Assembly (NCBI GenBank): GCA_900549975.1
Contig: URQK01000028.1
Coordinates: forward strand, 1 to 17,191
DNA: 17,191 nucleotides
Source of the DNA: an uncultured Mollicutes bacterium
GTDB lineage: Bacteria; Bacillota_I; Bacilli_A; RFN20; CAG-826
Direction of reading: 5' to 3'
The position numbers and the translations under genes are program-made. Below are positions 6,416 to 13,949 of this stretch, in pieces (positions within the stretch are counted from its first letter, which is position 1; each line of letters opens with the position of its first letter). Below the pieces are notes generated by a model. It was not told where the DNA came from. It saw only the letters and a program-made list of their open reading frames with translations, and ran no database searches.

Positions 6416-7750
6416 ATGACTTACATTGTTTTTTATAAATTTTTATTTGTTATTGAATTAGTTATTGCTGAAATTTTATATAGTTTTCGATTAAAAAAGC
6501 GAAAAATGTATATTTTAAGATTTATTGGATCATTACTAATTTTATTTTTAGTTGCGGCAATTCCGTTTCCAAATAGCACATTTTATTTTAGCTGTCTTAA
6601 TTTCTTTGTTATTTTTAGCATTTCGCTATTATCTTTATGGTTTATCTATGATGAACCATTTATAAGTGTTTTATTTTGTGCTTTAGCATCATACACCACT
6701 CAACATTTAGCTTATGAATTTACTAATTTAACTTTTTCAATTGTTGAACAAGGCGTTAGCCCACTTTTGGGAATGTATAGTAACGCAATTATTGATTTTT
6801 CAAATTTTGATAAAACAACTTTATTTGCCGCGACTTTATATTTAATTTGCTATTTTATCATTTATTGGATAGTTTATATAACATTTGCCAAGCAAATAAA
6901 AAATGGCACTGATTTAAGAATTAAAAGTAAATCAATGCTTGCTTTAATTGGTGCAGGAGTTTTAATAAACATCGTTATTAGTTCAATTATTACTTATTAT
7001 CTTCAAGAAGATTCTTTAGGCGCTGCAATTAATTATGCTACAAATACATTATGTGGAATATTATTACTTGCTTCACAATTTGAACAGTTATCTACAAAAG
7101 AAGCCAAACGTGAACTTGATATTTTACAAAAATTATGGCTTCAAGAAAAAGAACAATATCAAATTTTACAAGAAAACATGGATTTAATTAATATCAAATG
7201 CCATGATATGCGTCATAAAATACGCACTATTGCAGATGGAAAAAATTTAACAAACGAAGAAATATCAGAAATTGAGCAATCAATTGCTATTTATGATAGT
7301 TCCGTTAAAACTGGAAATGAAGCACTCGATGTAATACTTACAGAAAAAGGATTTAGATGTAATGGTAAAGGTATTAAATTTACTTGCGTAGTTGATGGTT
7401 CATCTTTATCTTTTTTAAGCGAGTCTGATCTTTATTCGCTTTTTGGAAACATTATGGATAATGCAATTTATGCAACTTTAAAAGTAAAAGATCCTGAAGA
7501 ACGCTTAATTAACTTAAAAGTACATAAAGCAAATGGCTTTGTTTCTATTAACATTAAGAATTCTTATGAAGGAGAAATCACATTCGGAAAAGATGGATTA
7601 CCAATTACCACTAATCCAGACAAGAATTATCATGGATTTGGTATGAAAAGTATATCTTATATTGTTGATAAATATAATGGTAACTTATCTATTGCCGTGG
7701 AAGATAATGTCTTCAATTTGAATATCTTATTTTTACGAAATGATGTGTAG
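6416..7750 (+). CDS. GHKL sensor histidine kinase (AgrC/ComD type)
   Basis: A 444-residue membrane kinase. The first 220 residues or so hold about six to seven hydrophobic segments (around 5-24, 32-50, 56-76, 80-97, 130-155, 172-195 and 203-220) with only short loops and no large extracellular sensor domain. A coiled-coil-like stretch (about 225-255) leads to the H-box CHDMRHKIR, with predicted phosphorylated His263. The ATPase has an N-box around NIMDNA (Asn345, Asn349) and a G-box GFGMKS (Gly407, Gly409). The 'HDxRH' H-box and polytopic input domain are the signature of the HPK10 group, which mostly senses peptides (AgrC, ComD, BlpH). Its partner is the LytTR regulator immediately upstream. 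The ligand is not identifiable from sequence; the 39-aa ORF at 13821 is a speculative candidate. Confidence 0.93.
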   Translation: MTYIVFYKFLFVIELVIAEILYSFRLKKRKMYILRFIGSLLILFLVAAIPFPNSTFYFSCLNFFVIFSISLLSLWFIYDEPFISVLFCALASYTTQHLAYEFTNLTFSIVEQGVSPLLGMYSNAIIDFSNFDKTTLFAATLYLICYFIIYWIVYITFAKQIKNGTDLRIKSKSMLALIGAGVLINIVISSIITYYLQEDSLGAAINYATNTLCGILLLASQFEQLSTKEAKRELDILQKLWLQEKEQYQILQENMDLINIKCHDMRHKIRTIADGKNLTNEEISEIEQSIAIYDSSVKTGNEALDVILTEKGFRCNGKGIKFTCVVDGSSLSFLSESDLYSLFGNIMDNAIYATLKVKDPEERLINLKVHKANGFVSINIKNSYEGEITFGKDGLPITTNPDKNYHGFGMKSISYIVDKYNGNLSIAVEDNVFNLNILFLRNDV

Positions 7751-7782
7751 AATAAGTAATTGACCATACGGAATAAGTAATT
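7750..7782 (+). promoter_or_regulatory. Paired direct repeat, probable LytTR operator
   Basis: GAATAAGTAATT occurs twice without mismatch, at 7750-7761 and 7771-7782, a 21-bp period (two helical turns). LytTR regulators such as AgrA bind two ~9-bp direct repeats with 12-13 bp between them. The core TAAGTAATT matches most positions of the published AgrA-type half-site. A possible -35 TTGCTA (7786-7791) and -10 TATAAC (7807-7812, only 15 bp spacing) follow, a suboptimal promoter of the kind that needs an activator. The first G of the repeat is the last base of the kinase stop codon. Confidence 0.7.
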
Positions 7783-7819
7783 AAGTTGCTAATTTTATAT
7801 TAATAATATAACTTTTTGA

Positions 7820-7846
7820 TAGGGGTTTCATTATTAAGCACCCCTA
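7820..7846 (+). promoter_or_regulatory. 5'-leader hairpin just before the GH3 ribosome binding site
   Basis: TAGGGGT (7820-7826) pairs with ACCCCTA (7840-7846) over a 13-nt loop. It is followed by CCTTAAAGGAGG, in which CCTT could itself pair with the AAGG of the very strong Shine-Dalgarno (AAAGGAGG, 7851-7858). No T-tract follows, so it is not a terminator. A role in mRNA stability or translation initiation is possible. Confidence 0.45.
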
Positions 7847-7867
7847 CCTTAAAGGAGGAAAAAACAT

Positions 7868-10800
7868 ATGAAGACTAGCAACAAAAACCAATTGCTTAAC
7901 AAAGTAAAGAAGATGCCTCTAGGCATCATAAGTGGAGCAAGTGGCATTGTCGCATTTTTTAGCATAATTGGAATTATTATTGCTTATGTTATTTCTAGTG
8001 GTATTGCTGCGCAAACAAATAAGACTGTCACCATTTTTGAAACATGGTGGCAAACATTATTATTTGTTGTTGCTTTAATATCCGTAGTTATTGCTATAGC
8101 AACATTAGTTCTATATTGTCTAAAAAACAGTTCAGAAAGTAAAAAAGAAGATAGCAAAAAAACAACAAAAACAATTTATTCTTGTTCCGTTTGGGTTATG
8201 CTTACAATATTTTTCTCATTACTTTCTACATTTTTAGGAGTTGGAACAAGTATTGCTAAAGGCAACGAAGCACCAATTAACAAAACACTTGGTGTTGATC
8301 CTTATGTAAAAGTACAAACTGGAGAAGGAGCAGGAGAAAAAGCGGAAAGATACTCTTCAGAATTTATTGAAAGAAATGCTGATGGTACACCAATTTATCA
8401 AACTGATTCTAGTGGTAATAAATCCACAATTAAAAACAATAAAACAATGCGCGAAAACTCCAAAAAAGTTTCAGAACAAGTCGCTGTAGAAGGAACAGTT
8501 TTATTATGGAACAATAATGAAGCTTTACCGCTTCAAACAAGTGAAAAAGTTTCTTTATTTGGTATCGCTAGTGCTAAAGGAAAATATGCCGTTAGTGGTT
8601 ATGGATCTGGTGAAGTAAAAGCTGATCCAACTGAAGGTAAATTGTCCAGTGCTTTAAAAACTCGTGGATTTGATGTTAATGATAAATTAGATCAAAAATA
8701 TGAATATTTTACTGATGAATCAATTAAAAAAGGCAACTTTGCTTATGGCTTACATGCTGGTAGATGGCCAAATAGTAACTATAAACCTGTATATTGTGTA
8801 AACGAAGTTCCTTGGAAAGAAGTCGAAAGTGTTGTTAATGAAACAATCACAACTTATGATACTGCTGTTTATGTGATTTCTCGCCGTGCTGGTGAAGACC
8901 AAGATATTATCGATAATGTTGAAAACAATGAAACTGATGTCGATGGCGGTATGAATCACCTTGAGTTAACTAAGGATGAAGCTGAAATTCTTAATAAACT
9001 AGCAGAAAAGAAAGCTCAAGGAAAAGTTAAAAAGATTGTCTTACTACTTAATACCGCTAATCCATTACAATGTAAAGAAATTGTCAAAGATAAATACGCA
9101 ATTGATGCTTGTGTATGGACTGGTATTGGCGGAAGTGAATCTTTAGTTCAAGTGGCGGATGTATTATCTAATTCCAATTATGTAATGTCTGGTCATGCTC
9201 CTGATACATTATTAATGAATAACCATCTTGCCCCAAGTAACGCCAACTTCGGTGATTACACTTGGACAAATGATGACATCAAAGAAAGATTAAAAGATAT
9301 TCCTTATTTAAATGATGAATATAAGTACTATTATCAAACACATAACTTAAAATATATTGCTTATCAAGAAGGAATTTATGTTGGTTATAAATATTTTGAA
9401 ACTCGTTATGAAGATTATGTCTTAGATCGCTATAACGCTAGTGGAAGTAATGGTAGCTTTGATGGAACATCTTGGAACTATAAAAACGAAGTAGCTTTCC
9501 CATTTGGTTATGGTTTATCTTATACCGAATTTGAAAGAACAAATCCAACATTTAGCGAATCTGATGACAAATATATTGTTACTCTTGATATTAAAAACAT
9601 TGGTGATAAATATGTTGGAAAAGATACTCTTCAAGTATATTTATCTAAACCATATACGGAATATGATCAAGCAAACAATGTAGAAAAATCTGCAATTGAA
9701 TTAGTTGGTTTTGCTAAAACTAATATTCTTGAAGTTAATAGTGAAGCACAAACATTAAAAGTAGAAATTGATAAAGAAGATTTACGTACTTATGATTCTT
9801 ATGGTAAAAAAACTTATATCTTAGAAAAAGGTAATTATTACTTAAGTATTGGCACTGATGCACATGATGCTTTAAATAATGTTTTAGCGGCAAAAGGATA
9901 TAATCCTACTAACACTAATAATCGTATGGATAGTGTTGGTGACGTTGATATGACATATAAAATCACTATTAACGAAGATGATTATACTACTTATGCAACC
10001 TCAGAAACTGGCGAACAAATTACTAATAGATTTGAAAATGCTGATTTAAATTTATATAGTGGAACAAAAGATGATCAAAGTATCACTTATTTATCACGCA
10101 AAGATTGGCAAGGCACATATCCATTAAGTGAAGTTAAGTTAGAATGTAAAAACGACACAATGGTTTATGATATGCAATATGGTCATGAAGTAGAAGTTAA
10201 TAAAGATGATAAAATGCCAAAATATGAAACAGTTACTTCATCAGTTGGTGCTTTAAATCTTGCAATGATGGAAGAATTAAAATATGATGATCCGTTATGG
10301 GAAGATTTATTAAATCAAATGTCTTACAAAGAACAAGTCATCATGATGAATTATGGCATGGGCTTCTTAGCGGGTGCGGAAAGTATTGGCGCTCCTGGAC
10401 TAAAAGCTACTGATGGACCTCAAGGTATTTATATTACTAAATATGCTTTTCCTTCACCAGTAATGAGTGCCGCAAGTTTTAATGAAGAATTAGTTAAAAA
10501 TTTAGGTGATGCTTACGCTCATGAAGCATTACATGCTGGTTATTCTCTTGTTTATGCACCTGGCGGAAACATCCATCGTAGTTTATACTCTGGTCGTAAC
10601 TTTGAGTATTATTCTGAAGATGGTGTATTAGGCGGAAAAATGCTTGCAAGTCAAGTAAAAGGTATGACAAATCGTGGTATTATTGTTTGCTCTAAACACT
10701 TTGCATTTAATGACCAAGAGACTAATAGATATGGTGTTGCCACATTCTTTAATGAGCAAAGTGCTAGAGAAGTATACTTAAAAGTATTTGAAATAGGTGT

Positions 10801-13800
10801 TCGAGAAGGTGGCATGAATGGCTTAATGTCTGCATTTAACCGTATTGGTACTACTTGGACAGGAAGACATAAAGGCTTACTTACTGACGTATTAAGAAAA
10901 GAATGGGGATTCATTGGTATTGTTGAAACTGATGCTTGCTCAGGAGCTGCTATTACGCCACACATGGAAGACAAATGGGCTGTTGCCGAAGGCTTAGTCG
11001 CCGGAAACGATGTTTGGATGTCTCGCGGTTCAGAAACAATGCTAGATGATAGCAAGAACAATCCAACAGTAATGCTAGCTTTACGTGAAGCTTGCCATCG
11101 TGTCTTATATACTCAACTTCATAGTGCTGCGATTAATGGTGTAACTGTTAATACAAAGATGGTAAAAATAACACCATGGTGGCAATCAACACTTAATTTA
11201 TTAACAACTCTAATGATTGTGGCTTTAGTCTTATCATTAGCAATGGCAATATTAAGTTTTGTATTTAAATCAAAAAATATTCTTGCTATAGAAGGAAATA
11301 CTGATAATGGTAGTAATACCAATATTAATAGCAATATAAATAATAAAAAAATAGTTAATGAAACATCAAATAGTCCTAACGATAATAATGATGACAAAGA
11401 AAAAAAGAAAAAAAAGCCCAAATTAACTATTAAAAAATTAAATGCAATCACGGCTGGAAGTTTAGCATTTGTATTTATAGTTAGTACTATTATTTCTTCT
11501 TCCGTATTCTTTGCTAAAGATCCAGCGTTAAAAGGATATCAAGGTAATGGCGAAGTACATATATGTAATCACCATTGCCCAGTATGTGGTAATTGTGTAG
11601 ATTTAACTTGTGATAAGCCAGCATGCGCTATTAAATGTAAATGTACAACAATAACCATTGAAGCTGAATCTGAATATGTCGAAAGAATTGATGGTAAAGC
11701 TTTATGGGGTAATATGCATGTTGGAAAAGATGAAGAAAGAAATCTGTCTTACATTGGTGGCTTAGATGGTAATAGTGGTGCTAAACTTAACTTTAAATTC
11801 TTGGCTAATCAAAAAGGAAGAGCCTTACTAAATGCCACTATTAGAAGAAGACCTTGGAGTTTTGATATTGATGAGTTCGTAAATGTTTATATAAATGGTG
11901 AAAAAATCGACTATGAACAAACGCTTAAAGGAACGGTGGAAAATGGTGACTATCATAGTGATGATGGAAGTGACGGAAAAGGTGATTTCCAATCATTCGA
12001 TATTCGTAACTTTGAAATTAATGAAGGTTTAAATGTTATTACATTCGAAGTTGGTGAGAAAGCCGGTGGACAATGTCCTAACTTTGATAAAATTACATTA
12101 ATTTCTAATAGTGTTATTAATGAATATCAACACTTATGCCATAGTAAGTGTCCAATATGTGGAAAATGCACAAATAAAGATTGTGATGATCCAATTGTTT
12201 GTAAAGACAAATGTACCTGTAACTCAATTAGTATTGAAGCCGAGTCTGAATACGTCGAACGCAAAACAATCGATGATAAACCATTAAATATCGGAGTTGA
12301 CGAAGAAAAAGGCATTAGCTTTGTTAAAGACTTAAATAGTAACGCTAATGCAAAAATAAACTTTAAAGTCGAATCTAAAGAAGCTGGCAAAGCAATGCTA
12401 AAAGCGACATTTAGAAGTATGCCTTGGGCATTCCCTCTTCATCAATATGTTGGTATTAAAGTTAATAACGAAGAATACGAATATAACAAAATGTTACCAA
12501 AAGATGAAGATGAAACACATGATCAACCTTCAAAATGCGACTTTGCAACAGTTGATATTGGTATCATTGAATTAAAAGAAGGCTTAAATGATATTACAAT
12601 CTATGTTAAAGATGGCTCATATCCTCAATGCCCTGACCTTGATAAAATTTCTTTATTAGGAAGCATTGATATCAATGAAGTCAATCATACTTGCGAAAGT
12701 AAATGTCCATTATGCGGAAAGTGTTTAGATAAAGACTGTACAAATATTGTTTGTAAAGAAAAGTGCGAATGTAAAAACACTTCCATTGAAGCTGAATCTA
12801 GCTTTGTTGAACGCAAAACCAAAGATGGAAAAGAACTTAACATTGCCACTGATGAAGAAAAAGGTATAACTTATGTCAAAGATTTAAATGGCAATGGCGG
12901 AGCGACATTATCATTTATCTTTAATTCCAGCGAAGAATCTAAAGTAATTCTTTCATTAACAGTTCGTTCCTTACCTTGGGGATTTGAACTTCATAAATAT
13001 GTAGGCATTACAATTAATGGCGAAGAATATGTCTATAATAAAATATTGCCAAAAGATAGTGACGAAACACATACAAATCCAAATGAATGCAGTTTCGCTA
13101 GTGTATCTATTGGAGAAATCAATTTAGTAAAAGGCGTAAATATCATTAAATTCACCGTTATTGAAGGATCTTATCCTCAATGTCCTGATTTTGATAAAAT
13201 CACCCTTACTGGTCCAACTGAAGTAAGTGAATATACCCATGTTTGCGAAAGCAAGTGTCCAGAATGCGGAAAATGTCAAGATTTGAATTGTCAAGATCCT
13301 ATCAATTGTAAGGATAAATGTGAATGCAAAATAACAACTTTAGAAGCTGAGTCTAGTAGCGTAACTATTACTCAAGCAACTGAACCAAAATGGGGCGGAG
13401 TAAGTAAAGGTAATTATGAAGCCACTAATACAGGTTACATTAAGGTTGAAAATGATAATGGTGGTTCAAGTTTTACATTCAATGTTAATTCTAATCAAGA
13501 TATAGATGTTGCAATATATGCTTATGTAACTCCAAAAAAATATATTGATTATGAATTAAATACTGATTTTGATTTAATCGTTAATGGAGAAACAATTACT
13601 TATACAAGTGAAAAAGTCTTAAAAGATGAATCATTAGAAGATAATCATTGGGCAGAATACTTTGTAAGAATCAAGCTAGGTGTTATTCATCTAAATTCAG
13701 GCGACAATACTATCACATTCCAAGCTAAAGGATGGCAAGGATTAATGATGGATAAAATTGAATTATATGGTAATGCCAATATAATTGAAAAAAACGTCTA

Positions 13801-13801
13801 A
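7868..13801 (+). CDS. Giant membrane-anchored GH3 glycosidase with cysteine-rich/CBM-like repeat array
   Basis: A 1977-residue protein starting 9 bases after AAAGGAGG. Three membrane segments (about 20-44, 62-85, 105-130) precede a GH3 enzyme in reverse domain order: the C-domain (about 200-556, with SRRAGEDQD and candidate acid/base Glu343), an FnIII-like domain (about 565-680), then the N-domain (about 800-1095). The N-domain shows ATDGPQG (Asp849), KHFAFNDQETNR (Lys943-His944) and the predicted nucleophile Asp1022 in VETDACSG. The active site looks intact, implying an exo-beta-glycosidase; the sugar is unknown. A fourth membrane segment (about 1108-1133), an Asn/Lys-rich linker (about 1134-1192, with KKKKK) and a fifth segment (about 1195-1217) follow. 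The remainder is [8-Cys module + beta-sandwich] x4 to the C-terminus. Charge distribution places both the enzyme and the repeats outside and the Lys-rich loops inside. There is no LPXTG motif. It is probably under the LytTR pair upstream. Confidence 0.92.
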   Translation: MKTSNKNQLLNKVKKMPLGIISGASGIVAFFSIIGIIIAYVISSGIAAQTNKTVTIFETWWQTLLFVVALISVVIAIATLVLYCLKNSSESKKEDSKKTTKTIYSCSVWVMLTIFFSLLSTFLGVGTSIAKGNEAPINKTLGVDPYVKVQTGEGAGEKAERYSSEFIERNADGTPIYQTDSSGNKSTIKNNKTMRENSKKVSEQVAVEGTVLLWNNNEALPLQTSEKVSLFGIASAKGKYAVSGYGSGEVKADPTEGKLSSALKTRGFDVNDKLDQKYEYFTDESIKKGNFAYGLHAGRWPNSNYKPVYCVNEVPWKEVESVVNETITTYDTAVYVISRRAGEDQDIIDNVENNETDVDGGMNHLELTKDEAEILNKLAEKKAQGKVKKIVLLLNTANPLQCKEIVKDKYAIDACVWTGIGGSESLVQVADVLSNSNYVMSGHAPDTLLMNNHLAPSNANFGDYTWTNDDIKERLKDIPYLNDEYKYYYQTHNLKYIAYQEGIYVGYKYFETRYEDYVLDRYNASGSNGSFDGTSWNYKNEVAFPFGYGLSYTEFERTNPTFSESDDKYIVTLDIKNIGDKYVGKDTLQVYLSKPYTEYDQANNVEKSAIELVGFAKTNILEVNSEAQTLKVEIDKEDLRTYDSYGKKTYILEKGNYYLSIGTDAHDALNNVLAAKGYNPTNTNNRMDSVGDVDMTYKITINEDDYTTYATSETGEQITNRFENADLNLYSGTKDDQSITYLSRKDWQGTYPLSEVKLECKNDTMVYDMQYGHEVEVNKDDKMPKYETVTSSVGALNLAMMEELKYDDPLWEDLLNQMSYKEQVIMMNYGMGFLAGAESIGAPGLKATDGPQGIYITKYAFPSPVMSAASFNEELVKNLGDAYAHEALHAGYSLVYAPGGNIHRSLYSGRNFEYYSEDGVLGGKMLASQVKGMTNRGIIVCSKHFAFNDQETNRYGVATFFNEQSAREVYLKVFEIGVREGGMNGLMSAFNRIGTTWTGRHKGLLTDVLRKEWGFIGIVETDACSGAAITPHMEDKWAVAEGLVAGNDVWMSRGSETMLDDSKNNPTVMLALREACHRVLYTQLHSAAINGVTVNTKMVKITPWWQSTLNLLTTLMIVALVLSLAMAILSFVFKSKNILAIEGNTDNGSNTNINSNINNKKIVNETSNSPNDNNDDKEKKKKKPKLTIKKLNAITAGSLAFVFIVSTIISSSVFFAKDPALKGYQGNGEVHICNHHCPVCGNCVDLTCDKPACAIKCKCTTITIEAESEYVERIDGKALWGNMHVGKDEERNLSYIGGLDGNSGAKLNFKFLANQKGRALLNATIRRRPWSFDIDEFVNVYINGEKIDYEQTLKGTVENGDYHSDDGSDGKGDFQSFDIRNFEINEGLNVITFEVGEKAGGQCPNFDKITLISNSVINEYQHLCHSKCPICGKCTNKDCDDPIVCKDKCTCNSISIEAESEYVERKTIDDKPLNIGVDEEKGISFVKDLNSNANAKINFKVESKEAGKAMLKATFRSMPWAFPLHQYVGIKVNNEEYEYNKMLPKDEDETHDQPSKCDFATVDIGIIELKEGLNDITIYVKDGSYPQCPDLDKISLLGSIDINEVNHTCESKCPLCGKCLDKDCTNIVCKEKCECKNTSIEAESSFVERKTKDGKELNIATDEEKGITYVKDLNGNGGATLSFIFNSSEESKVILSLTVRSLPWGFELHKYVGITINGEEYVYNKILPKDSDETHTNPNECSFASVSIGEINLVKGVNIIKFTVIEGSYPQCPDFDKITLTGPTEVSEYTHVCESKCPECGKCQDLNCQDPINCKDKCECKITTLEAESSSVTITQATEPKWGGVSKGNYEATNTGYIKVENDNGGSSFTFNVNSNQDIDVAIYAYVTPKKYIDYELNTDFDLIVNGETITYTSEKVLKDESLEDNHWAEYFVRIKLGVIHLNSGDNTITFQAKGWQGLMMDKIELYGNANIIEKNV
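11558..13801 (+). repeat. Coding repeat array: four 8-Cys modules alternating with four CBM-like domains
   Basis: Cys modules lie at 11558-11644, 12131-12220, 12686-12772 and 13238-13327 (residues 1231-1259, 1422-1451, 1607-1635, 1791-1820). All fit HxC-x3-CPxCGxC-x4-C-x(4,5)-C-x2-KC-x-C. After modules 1-3 come type A domains of about 150 residues, each opening with IEAES and closing with QCPxxDKI. They resemble CBM6/CBM35-like beta-sandwiches. After module 4 comes a shorter-motif type B domain (EAESSSVTITQA ... GLMMDKIEL) to the C-terminus. Type A copies 2 and 3 share an extra cysteine (KCDFA, ECSFA) that copy 1 lacks. Carbohydrate binding is inferred from fold-type motifs and from linkage to GH3. 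Confidence 0.8.
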
Positions 13802-13820
13802 AAGAAAGAAGGAAAAATTT

Positions 13821-13940
13821 ATGAAAAAGAAATATGTCGAACCTAAAGTAGACGAAATAAAAATAGTTTTAGAAGATGTAATATTAGTCTCCGCCGTGGA
13901 AAATAATGAAATCACTGGTGGATTTGACGAAGAAATGTAG
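13821..13940 (+). CDS. 39-aa small protein with double-glycine-like motif, unknown function
   Basis: An ORF of 39 codons plus TAG, preceded by GAAGGAAAA at 13808-13816, 4-5 bases before the ATG. It begins 19 bases after the GH3 stop, and the next gene's ribosome site overlaps its own stop, so it fits tightly in the operon. The product starts MKKKYVEPKVDEIK, continues with the hydrophobic EDVILVSAV and ends ENNEITGGFDEEM. The stretch VSAVENNEITGG matches the double-glycine leader pattern LSxxELxxIxGG at Ser(-11), Glu(-8), Ile(-4) and Gly-Gly. Cleavage there would leave only FDEEM. The 'KKYxxP...DVI' layout also recalls uncharacterised small proteins common in Bacillota. No transporter-peptidase is in view. 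It is probably a real gene; a signalling role is speculative. Confidence 0.6.
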   Translation: MKKKYVEPKVDEIKIVLEDVILVSAVENNEITGGFDEEM

Positions 13941-13949
13941 GTGAACAAT

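Noticed and set aside
7751..7867. The TAGGGGT/ACCCCTA hairpin as a terminator of the two-component operon.
   Set aside because: No T-tract follows it; it is followed directly by the GH3 ribosome binding site.
10651..11061. Minus-strand open frame of 136 codons inside the GH3 catalytic region, and similar antisense frames elsewhere in that gene.
   Set aside because: The plus strand encodes conserved GH3 motifs here. The antisense products show no recognisable domain and no upstream signals.
11558..13801. Regular repeats that could suggest a CRISPR array or other tandem DNA repeat.
   Set aside because: The repetition is at protein level, in frame, with a period of roughly 560 bp and diverged DNA.
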